From: Chrysoporthe austroafricana
Taxonomy: Eukaryota; Ascomycota; Sordariomycetes; Diaporthales; Cryphonectriaceae
Reading direction: 5' to 3'
Length of the DNA: 64,000 nucleotides
NCBI GenBank assembly: GCA_001051155.2
Contig: JYIP02000005.1
Span: 1,302,001 to 1,366,000, forward strand
Shown: positions 31,644-41,617 of the stretch, in pieces
Numbering within the stretch: position 1 is the stretch's first letter
Layout of the letters: each line of letters starts with the position of its first letter
Notes under the pieces: generated by a model
The model's database searches: none
Told to the model about the DNA's origin: nothing
Seen by the model: the letters and a program-made list of their open reading frames with translations, nothing else
Translations under genes and position numbers: made by a program

Positions 31644-34170
31644 ATGGCGAAGAAAAAGAACAAGAAGAAGTCAGCGAAGACAATTAATGGTCCAGACAAA
31701 CACCAGAATGTGCCCTCGGGTGGGGTTGAGCAGGGCAAGCTCCGTTCTGCACCTTCGACGAAGTCCAAGTCGGCTCCAGCCGGGTCCAAGAAGTCCAAGC
31801 TATCTGCACAACCTATCCAAATCCCACAGGAGCCGTCGAATCAACCTCGGGCAAAGACAGCGGTATCTAGAAAGATCATAGCTGCGGAAAAGGCTGTGTC
31901 TCCAGCTGCGGCTGGAGGTTTGAAGGCACCTCAACCATCGGCAACATCTCAGATAGTGAGGCTGGCAGAGAATATTGTTCTACTAGAAATGCTTGCGCCG
32001 ATGCCTGGAAATGACTCGCCAAACTTGAATCAACCGTTTCGCGAGCCGGTTGGACGAAATTGTCAGAGAACACTATCCTTCGTGCAGGAAACCAAGCTTG
32101 TGACGACCCTGGCTTTCCTGTCTAGCACCTCGAACGACAGCGACCACGTCACAGGTGTTTGCATCGAAGAACTTCCTGTTAGACGAGGCTGCAAGATTAT
32201 GTTAGCCATTAACAAGGTTGCTCCACTGAGTGGACAGCATCTAAACAAGGTGCAGGAAGGTTTTGAGCGAATATTTAGTGAACTCCGCCGAATTTTGCCA
32301 AGTAAGTCCTGTCTCAGATAATGAGAAGTTGAGGCAGAATATTGCAGAGCCATGGCTATACGATTATCACATGCCTCGCAGGTTTAATAGATCACTTCTA
32401 ACATATCGACCAGCGTCCAATAAGGCGGAAATAGCGGCAGTAGAGGACACCATCTTCAACAACATCGTCGCTATGTGCCGAAATCGAATCCTGTACCGCC
32501 TCGGAGAGACCAAGGCGGATTTTCCAAGTAAGAGGCGCAAGAAGCCATTTATCGGGATGCGTTTAGAAGACTTCCTTGCAAGTTCCTGGCAGTCCAAAGC
32601 GAAAAGATGCAACCCCGACATGTCCTGGAGCGATCTTGAGAAGCACAGGCTCCGGATGGAGCGCTTGCTTGCACACCTATACGATTTCAGATCCATGGAC
32701 AAGCCTCTTCACGAGGACCTTGTGAGATTGATCCACCGTGTCGCTAGGTTCATGCAGAAGGTTCCTCTTGAGATTCTTCTCGGATTTATCGATGGTCAGG
32801 ATATGGATCCAGTCTCGAAAAAACGACTCCTAGACTGCCTTTCGAAGACGGCCAGAATTCGAGAGAGTGCCAGGTTTCTCTGCAAAGCAACCAAGAAAAT
32901 CCAAAGTCTGGGGAATATAACTGTGGAGCAGATAAGTCTCCCGGACCAAGCTTTCGAAAGACCATCGAAAATAGGACCCACTAGGCCCATCGAGTCCATA
33001 TTGGACATCTTCGGAGTAGACAACCTGCCGTCTTGGATGCAAAAAGCTGTTTCTGAGAGCCCAATCAACCAGTTCACAACAAACGTCACCGCAACATTGC
33101 AGCAATCCAAGATCCACGCAGAGATTCAGATCGTCGCTCATTACGAAAATGTTAGCTCAGCCGTGATCCCACCTAGGATTATAGCCTCTTCTAAAAGGCC
33201 TTGCTATCTTTGCGACACCCTAATCAACCTTCATAGTAGATATGTGGTTCCAAGGACTCACGGACGGTTGTATCCTGGTTGGTGGCTTCCTCTGACAGCA
33301 GAGTTTGGGCCGCTGCGGGACAAGCTCAACGAACATCTGGAGAAAAGAATCACTGCAACCATCCAAAACTTGACGCAGGCTGAGAAGAAGTTGAGCCCTA
33401 AATTTCTCAATGAAAGTGCCATCTATTCCTTGAATCTCTCAACATCTAATCTCACCGCGATGTCGAATCTTTCGAGTCTCAATCTCGTTTCTCAGGTTCC
33501 TGTTGTTCATAATCTGCACGCATCTACAACGCATACTGCGAAGAAGGACATCAACACGAGTACCATCACGGGTCATCAAAGCCAAGGTGTTAGTGAGGCG
33601 CAGCCTAGCAGTGGTGACATCTTTGGGGCTTATAGCGACTCTCAACGTGGAAATGGAAGTGATCCGACATTGGAAATTGGCAAAGAGCTTGATGGGGCCG
33701 AGAGACTTGGCAGCCAAATCGAACTTCGCGACGGAGCCATGTCACCAGCGCATAGCAAGAGTGCCAGACCTACCAGCCCAACCGGCCTTGCAAGAAGCAT
33801 ATTGACCAAAACTGACACTGAATCTCGAGGCAAAGGTGATCATCTCTGCGGGCAAGAGAGTCAGTCTCTCACAGAGACAAAATCGCATCATGGCTGTCCG
33901 CCTCCATTCGAGCCTGTGAGGGGCAGAAAAGATTGGTTTCACTGCGCAGATCTAGACATTTTCGTAGATGGGTCCGGACTGCCGTTTACGCCCAGATGGA
34001 TCGGCCCCGAGGAGGCCGCGGCGACACTGCGACGTTATTCGGGAACGTTGGTTGACGTCCAATCGTTGGCAGCCCAGACAGAGACGGTTTCATTATGGAA
34101 GGACCCAGACGGAAACGCATGTTTTATCATCGGTGACCGAGTTGTTGTGATTGATACCCGCGTTGTTTGA
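31644..34170 (+). CDS. Large OTT_1508-like deaminase-domain protein
   Basis: Exons 31644-32301 and 32348-34170 give 826 residues; the 46-nt intron is very short. The join reads RRILP-KPWLYDYHM. The N-terminus (MAKKKNKKKSAK) is a lysine-rich stretch that could be a nuclear signal, followed by a disordered linker. The core carries a zinc-deaminase signature: HAEIQIV at about residues 475-481 and, 27 residues on, PCYLCDTLINLH. HAE plus PCxxC are the zinc ligands and proton-shuttle Glu of cytidine-deaminase-like folds, and the spacing with HGRLYPGWWLP after it fits the fungal OTT_1508-like group. A disordered stretch and a conserved C-terminal domain (LDIFVDGSGLPFTP) follow. Substrate unknown: nucleotide, RNA or DNA deamination are all possible. 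Confidence 0.78.
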
Positions 34171-34493
34171 GATGGACGGAATTGCTTCCTGCACTGTCCC
34201 TGAACTCATTACCTCAAAACTATCCTCTTAAATTTGATCTCGTTGCGCCTATGGCTATGGGAGATTTTTGTATTGATAGTGTGACAAGAGGTGTGACAAG
34301 GTTAGCTGCCCACATGATCACATGAGAAAGAAAAAGAAAAAAAAGAAAACGAAAAGAAAAAGGAGCATCAACAGCTCTCCGCTTCCTCAAATATGATAGG
34401 CTGCCACCAGTAATACGTAATATAGCAGTCGATGTGACAACGCTTAGAGTGAGGGTCGAAGCCTAACGAGGATTCCGATCAAGAGTAGTGATA
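34171..34493. other. Convergent 3' spacer
   Basis: A 323-bp spacer between the stop codons of two convergent genes. It contains an A/G-rich stretch (about 34324-34365, AAAGAAAAAG repeats), which would be U/C-rich in the minus-strand transcript. No gene was seen. Confidence 0.4.
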
Positions 34494-36554
34494 TCATAGC
34501 CCCAACTCGATCTCCGTCCGTCCAATACCTAGGCAAAAGCCGAGGAAGGCAAGCATAAAGCCGCTGATTGCAAATCCACCCTGGACATCCTTACGAACGA
34601 TAGACCAGACGATAGCGAAGGTTAATGCCAGGATAAAGGCCAAGCAGCCACAGAGAAATACAATGAACCAGTCCATGCCCTCTACCAATTGCAATCCCCA
34701 CCCTACCGCGCTGCCTTTCACGGGGCAGGCTTCCAGTCTAACACGAAGCTTTTGCGGGATCTTCTTAAATAGAACTGGGAAAACCTCTGCGTGCTCAGGA
34801 TGCTCGAATAGATGCATAAGAAGATTCGGACCTATGGGTGGATTTGTCTCTGCCGGCAGAGGGTCGTAAGTGTAATGTTGTTGTACTTGGTCCTCGGGCG
34901 GTATGGATGGGTGGGTATGGATATCAACTAGTCTGCTCTTGTATGTCTCGAACTAATCTTCTGATCAGAAACAACTTGAATGTCTTAAATTGATGCGAAC
35001 CTACCTTGACGAAGTGGATTCCTTGTACTTTACGCAGCCAGAACCACGGTCTTGGCCCACGTTTGGATGCGTAGTAGTACCGCAGCACCCGAAAGAACTC
35101 CTGATCACTGTTGATTTTGCAAACCTCTGGTTGATGAAGCTTTGAAGCCCATCTCACAAATGGGATGCATAGTAGAATGAAGTTGTGTTCTGTCTGGGGT
35201 GTGCCTGGTAGCACCGGGCAAATGCCCAGATCTGAGGCGGACCTTTCGGAAGGACCACTATGACGGGGAAGATTCCTGGCCTTTTCAGGCAGCGTGAAAG
35301 CCTTGGCCCATGTTCTCAATCTCATCACTAAATTCGTGGTCGATGATCTGATGCTTGAGTCCGCATTGCTCCCAGGTGATTCTTCGGAGTAACCTTGCAA
35401 AAGCTTCTCAAGGCGACTGACTGCCCCCGGCTGCATTTCGGTATAGTCATCATTTATTCTAGTCCCACATTTCTAGAGAAACTATCAGATTAGCCGATCG
35501 TCATTTGAGCCGATATACAACTGCCAAAGGAAGGGATCAAGCCTCATCTTCCCGCAATTAATAAGAGTTGTTGACTTACACACGTCCACAATAATTTGCT
35601 CCTGCCTGCTGGTGTAGGAGATCGAGATACTCTTGTCACGGTGTTTGCAAATAACTTCTTTGCTAAATTGTAGAAACTGGGCGTATCTTCCTCATCTGAA
35701 AGGCTGATGAAGGCCTTGACACTGATCTCAAGTGCTTCGATAGGCTCGGTTTCAAACAGGAAACGCTCGGCCTCGTCGTAAACAAGGTCTGAGCCGTCTC
35801 CGAGATCATCGACCTCGGGTTCGACCAAAGTATCGATCCCAGCTTTGGCCTGCTGTAGCTCGAATATGTCGTTGTCCCCTTCAACATCGTTTTCTACGTC
35901 TTGATGGCCATGTGCATCCCATATTCTATGAGCGATATTGAGTCGTGATCTTCGGACGAATCTAGAGGCTGACAGGCACACAGCACTGTCGTCAACCTCG
36001 AAGGCCTTGATTGCTGCTAGATGGCCGAGATCATCTGCCCATCGGCGGAGGAGCCTCTCGATTGATCGGACACAACGCTTGCGTGAGCCACACCGGACGG
36101 CGAGTTGCGGCCACAAGTACCTCAGATTCTTAAACAATAACAGCCGCCGAAACAAAGCCTCCACTTCATCCCCGTCCGCTGTTGTCGCTGTAGATGCTAG
36201 GGAAATGACCGTCCCTGCTTCTGACACAACCGAGTCGTCCGAGTCCGACTCAGTTTCAGCCAAGTCCGTGAGTGGGACATTGTCATTTCCTGGATAATCA
36301 ACAGCCCTAGACGCAGCCTCGGCCGGTGACGGGATTTTTGTGCTGTTGACTACCTGCCCTATAGATCGACTCACCAAATTGCCCGGCTTATTTGGACCCC
36401 GCGACCCGCCGTGATTCTCACAGGCGTACCCGACTAGTATTGTTCTGCGGCTGATAGTATGGCCAGACCAGCCGTATATCGCGCATTTGTCCACAGCATG
36501 CGTATAGTAAAGACACTGGCATGCCCTGAAGCGCTCGACCAGTTGGTAACACAT
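34494..36554 (-). CDS. Fungal Cys-rich protein with two C-terminal membrane segments
   Basis: Exons 35580-36554, 35005-35472 and 34494-34952 give 633 residues. The joins read LLWTC-KCGTRINDDYTEM and GIHFVK-FETYKSRLVDIH, and both restore sequence I know from a recurrent but unnamed fungal family. N-terminus MCYQLVERFRACQCLYYTHAVDKC then a CxxH (YACENH) forms a likely zinc knuckle. The centre has an acidic/Ser-rich linker, and a CKCG strand follows. The C-terminus has GSAVGWGLQLVEGMDWF then two hydrophobic helices (FIVFLCGCLAFILALTFAIV; GFAISGFMLAFLGFCLGI). The start at 36554 is used because the family begins MCYQLVERF; an ATG at 36629 is in frame. Function unknown; the membrane end suggests an internal membrane. 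Confidence 0.75.
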
Positions 36555-37276
36555 CTGTGTTTCGTAGTTCTGAATCTCGATCCTAGGTGTTGCAATCCAA
36601 ACAACGGCTGGCAATGAGTCCCGAAGCAACGGTAAGGGGCATGAAGATCGAATGTTAGACCCCGCTTATATCGATATTAGCCTGTCTCCGCCTCATGTTA
36701 ACATCAGGATTTGCTACCGCGCAGGCTGCCTTGTAGGTCGCCTCGGATTGTGGCAGTGCATGCCGAGATTCGTTGCTGCCCCTTGAACGACGCGCCGCTA
36801 GTAAGGGCTTAGCCCTGGTGCAAGCTGCAACTCCAGCCTGCCTTGTGTAAGACCGTTGACGTTCTCTTCTCCATAAGGCTGTGAGAGAGACCGGCAATAT
36901 CCATTGTAGGTGTTGTGGCAGTGACTCAGGCCTCTTCATATTCTCCAGTGAAATTGTATTACAGTGTCCTGCGTCTCAGATTGATGCACTTCGTCTTTCT
37001 CCTATTGTCTCAGAGACAGTATCAGTATTTCGCGATACTTTTTCGGAGTACAGGTGTCTGTCCGCGAGGTTCGCAGAATTTCAGTGCAAGCAAAAGATTC
37101 GTGGGCTCTGTGTTGCTTTCCAGTGCCCGAAGGGAGGGCGGTGCTAAAGGGGTCAGCAAGCAGACACAATATGTCTCCGCATCCAACGTCAGGTTCGTTA
37201 TAGCCGTGGTCGATACCGTCTAGATATGGTATATATCACAATTTACTGTCTATTCCTGACTATAACCTGCGTAATA
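36555..37276. other. Intergenic, nothing recognised
   Basis: A 722-bp spacer between the start of the two-TM gene and the PEX1 stop, both on the minus strand. Short frames only; no repeat or RNA gene noticed. Confidence 0.4.
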
Positions 37277-40200
37277 TCACATCAAACTGCTTCTCCCGCC
37301 GATCTCCATGCTCGCTTGGCCATCTCTCATCTCCCCGCTGCGCCCAACCACGAATTCCCGATATATTCTCTGCAGCAGCGTCCGCTGTTCGCGACTGATA
37401 CTAGTTCTCGTGCCGTCGAGCGCCTTGACCAGATGCCGCCACTGGATGACAACTTCCTTCTGCTGGCTGTCTTTGCCATCTGTTTTTGCTTCCTCGGGCT
37501 CAGCCAAAGTGCTAGCCCCACCCCGTTGCTGCTTGGCCCTCTTGCGCGAGAGCCGGATGCCCTCCAGCTTGGCGGCGATCATGGCCTGCTGCGCAAGCTC
37601 AGAGGACCGGTTCGACCCTCGCTGAGCTTGATCTTCACTTGTGCCGTCTTCGCCATAACGAAACTGTACGAAGTTGTGGGTCGACGATCCAGTTGCCTTT
37701 CCTGAACCGTGTTTCTGTCCAGGTCGGCGGGTAGTACCAGTTCCCCCACCAACATGATTTGTGTCCTTAAGCACGTCCTGGATAGCCTCCAGCTGAGCAT
37801 TGGAAACCAGAGCCTGCAGATCTGCACCAGAAAAGCCATCGGTGCGCTTGGCAATCTCCACAAGGTCCTCGTCAGATTGAAGCACCACCTCGCTCAGCTT
37901 AGCCTTCCGACCGATCGCCCGGATGATATCGACCCTCTCCTCGAGATCTGGGAAATCGCAGAGGATAGACTTATCTAATCGACCAGGCCGCAGCAGCGCA
38001 GGATCGATTAGGTCAGGTCGAGACGTGGCAGCCAGCACATATACACCAGACAGACCCTCCGCGCCGTCCATCAATGTCAGCAACTGATTGACCACGCGGT
38101 CGGTCACGCCGGTAGAGTCGTGGCCGCGCTTGGGCGCTATCGAGTCAAACTCGTCAAAAAAGAGCACGCAGGGCTTGGCAGCCTGTGCACGCTCGAAGAG
38201 GTCTCGTACACTCTTCTCTGAGGCGCCAATGTACTTGTTCAGAATCTCGGGGCCTTTAACAGAAATGAAGTTAAGGCCACACTCGCCGGCGACGGCGCTA
38301 GCAAGCAGTGTCTTGCCGCAGCCTGGGTAGCCGTAGAGCAAGATCCCAGAGCGAAGGCGCAGAGGACATTGGGCAAAGATTGGGGCATACTTGGTTGGGT
38401 ATTGTAGGGTTTCTAGGAGAACTTGGCGAGTTTCTGTCAGCCCACCGATGGAGTCGAAGGTAGTGGTGGAAGCCTGTAGTGTGACGTTGCGTAAAGAGGC
38501 TGGAGTAAATCCCTTCAGTGCGTTCTCGAAATCGACTCGTCCAAGTGGGACGGCTCTGACATCAGTGTCGCTAGATGTTTCGGTTAATGAACGCATAATT
38601 GCCTCGTTGCGGGCTCTGGAGACTAGCAGGTTTAGATCGCCCGGCATGTAACCATCAGTATCGCCTGCAACGTCGAGAAGATCCAAGTCCGTTTGAATGG
38701 CGAATCCGCCGGGCTTCGTCGAGACCTCAATCCGGGATCTTGGACTTGCTCCATCCATCCAGGCATTTTCATCGCCAGCAGCGCTACCGTCAGCTGTTGT
38801 GGGCCGGCTACCATCGCGGGTGGAAAGGTTGTCATCCTGCTGAAGCACAACATTCTGTAGGGTGATGGCCTCCATGATAGTGCGCCGGGCAGCTTTATCC
38901 GGTGCTCTCAGTGGCACGATCTCGCGCACTAAGTGGCCACCAACGAGAACATTGTGAAGAGATTCTTTTCCTTGTGCAGTGGCCAGTAAGGCCAGACTGC
39001 TGTCCTGGCCACAGTATTGGTGGACCATGGAGCAGATAGCCTCGCTGATCTGTCTGCTGCGACCATTCTCATTGCCGACTTGCAATTCGGTCTCGGCTGG
39101 GCAAAGTCGATCCAGGTCGTCCAAGATGACGAGAGCCTTGCCTCCTAATCGAGCGCCCCAGCTCGCAGTCAGGAAGAGCCGGTTTAGTGTCTCCTTGATT
39201 GTGCCTATCCTGCTCTCGTCATTCACTAGCGTCCTACACGAGAAATAGGTCGTGTGAAATAGTTGATCTCTGCGGAGGAACCTCGCTACTGACTGAGCGA
39301 CTGAGGTCTTCCCTGAACCCAGTGCCCCAGTCAACAGCACAGAAGATAACTGTGCGAGGTGCGACTGGAGCTCTTGAAGTAGTGAGTCAATACCCACCAG
39401 GGGGTATTCGGCTCCCAGATTGTCGCTGGTTCCTGATGCGGGCAGCCAAAAGGGCCGAGCAATGGGAGGCTGGACCTCAATGGGCAATTGCCATTCTGAT
39501 CCAAGAACCCAATGATAAAGATCCTTTGCTGAGCCCTGAGGAACGGGCGAAGGATGAAACTGGACGACTCCGCCCTCCCAACCCGAGGGTTGGTCCAGTC
39601 CTTCACAAGTTCCCAGGATCAGACCGTCGGTCAAGGGCCCATCGAATAGACCTTTACCCGACTTCCCATCGTAAATGTGCTTGATCTTCTTGATGGTCTC
39701 TTCACGCTCCGACTTGGACTCGCCGCCAAATTTAAGACCAGAAGCTTGTGCTGCGCCGTTCGAAGTGAATGGGAAAATCCTTACGTGCTGTACTGATGGC
39801 CGATCTTCATCGCCATCCGACTTCAGAATCGACTTCTTTGCTAGAGGTGGTGTAGCAGGCTCGATTTTGACAACTCCTCCAACGAGGCCCTCACTTCCAA
39901 ATGCGGAGCACAAGAGCGTGGACAATGCTGCTGTTTGCCCGTTCGGAGGATCGTCCCATGGCATCAGCTGGGCCACGATCTTTCGGCCTGGCTTTGACAA
40001 CTCAGTAGGTGCCTGACCCTCGGTTTGTTGCCCCTGCACGAGTCCTGGCTCTTGGAGACCTGCTGGTCTCATGACATTTACTGCAACCCACTTCACCCCC
40101 CTAAACTCATTTGACACCAGCAACTCTCGGTCAACCCAGATGCTGAGTTCTTCGATCCCGACCCTATCGTCAAACCAGTAATCACAGAGCTTCCGGTCGA

Positions 40201-41091
40201 CACCCCTGAGGAACAAGGCAGGCTTGCGGTCTTCGCGCTGACTCCGTCTTCTAACAGTACTTGTCGAGCTCTTTCCGCTTTTTCTCGACGTGCTTGCAAC
40301 GCTCCGGTTCTCCCTGCTACCTCGAGAGGACTTTGGTTTGACCTTGGGCGCAACGATGACCTCGGCATCTGGTGCAATCTTCGCAAACGGCACATCTGAC
40401 GGCTGTGGTGGATCGAGAGATAAGACCTTTATGTTCGCCGTCGAAGTTGGCGAAAGATGAAGAGTAAGTGGATGCGGACCCGGGATTGTTCCAGGAGTGG
40501 GAGCGTAGGCCGGGTTCGGGAGGGCCCGCATCTGAGAAAGAAGGTTGAGCTCAAGGAACGTCGCGTGCAGCTCGATTATTTCCCAGTCATCCGGCGTCAT
40601 AGGCTCGATGTTGACAGTATGCGCCAGTGGCGGATCTGTGTGGATTGTCGCCATGACCTTCTGGCCCTCCCCCAGCCCTAATGTGCCAGCCAGCGACGGA
40701 TCGATCTCCACAAGAGGCACCTCCTGCTCTCGAAGTCCCGAACCGCTTCTTGAGCCGCTGAGACCATCCCTCCCTACTATGGAAGCGAGCTTCCTCTTAC
40801 TCGGCATACCAGTCCATCCTAGGTACACTGATCTCTGAGGTGAGGCGCCTACAGCCTTGTCTGCCAAACCTGCAGAAGTGTCACGGTAACTGAGCTCGAT
40901 GATAACATTTTGGACGGGCTAATAAGAGATGAGCCATCAGCCAAATCCAATCACGCTATGGAGAGCGAGTATGCGAGCCTTACGGTATTGACGTTCACAA
41001 GGAGAGACACGAGCGACGACGGTAGATTGACGAGGCAGTTTTTGAGGTGGACTAGAGAGATCTCGGCGGACGTTGACTTCCTCTGAGACAT
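37277..41091 (-). CDS. PEX1: Peroxisomal AAA+ ATPase PEX1
   Basis: With PEX6 it forms the hexamer that pulls ubiquitinated PEX5 receptor out of the peroxisome membrane. Exons 40984-41091 and 37277-40918 give 1249 residues, in the range of fungal PEX1. Exon 1 encodes MSQRKSTSAEISLVHLKNCL; the join runs VNVNT-PVQNVIIELSYR. The N-terminal double-psi barrel region precedes a Ser/Lys-rich linker. D1 has Walker A GALGSGKTSVAQ (near residue 565) and VILDDLDRL. D2 has Walker A GYPGCGKTLLA (near 900), Walker B LFFDEFDSIAPKRG and SRPDLIDPALLRPGR. The D1 Walker B ends Asp-Asp rather than Asp-Glu, normal for a weakly active D1. The C-terminus GGRSSLM is typical. Confidence 0.95.
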
Positions 41092-41617
41092 TTTGGAAAC
41101 TATGAGCAGTTAGAAAGGACTGAGATGGAATGAGAACTGCGGCGGGAGGGTGTCATAGCCGCGAGTGAAGTCCTGAAGATCCGACGATGACCAGCGATGG
41201 CCGGATGAGCTTCCTTATGGCAATCGCTCGTTTTGCCTCGGCTCATCGAGCTCAATTGCCTGCCGATCGCGGAATGGCATGTCTGCAGGGATTTGGGCCC
41301 CTACAACCTCGCCCTAGGAGCTGGTACGCGCCGGGGTGTGGCCCCCTGCAGACTGTAAGTGGTTAAAGCACTTTCAAGCTCGGCGCGTTCCTAGCGACGC
41401 GTCGCGGGTCTGCACCATACACGCGCCGTAAATTTGCACTTGCAGCTATCCCTCATGCTCGAGCACCTTGCTCAGCCCCCCTCCTGCATTGAATCTGTTT
41501 TGCGACCTCACGACCTGACTTTGCTCTGCCGCGTTGTCCCTTTCTCTCTGGTTTCCCCTAGATATCCCCATCGTAGAGGTTCTCATCTTCGTTACTCTCT
41601 CATCCCCAATCACGAGG
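41092..41617. promoter_or_regulatory. Divergent promoter PEX1 / MCM7 with an ACGCGT site
   Basis: A 526-bp spacer. GACGCGTCGCG at 41396-41406 contains ACGCGT (41397-41402), 216 bp upstream of the MCM7 start; ACGCGCC follows at about 41420. The part next to MCM7 is pyrimidine-rich. Regulatory use is inference. Confidence 0.45.
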
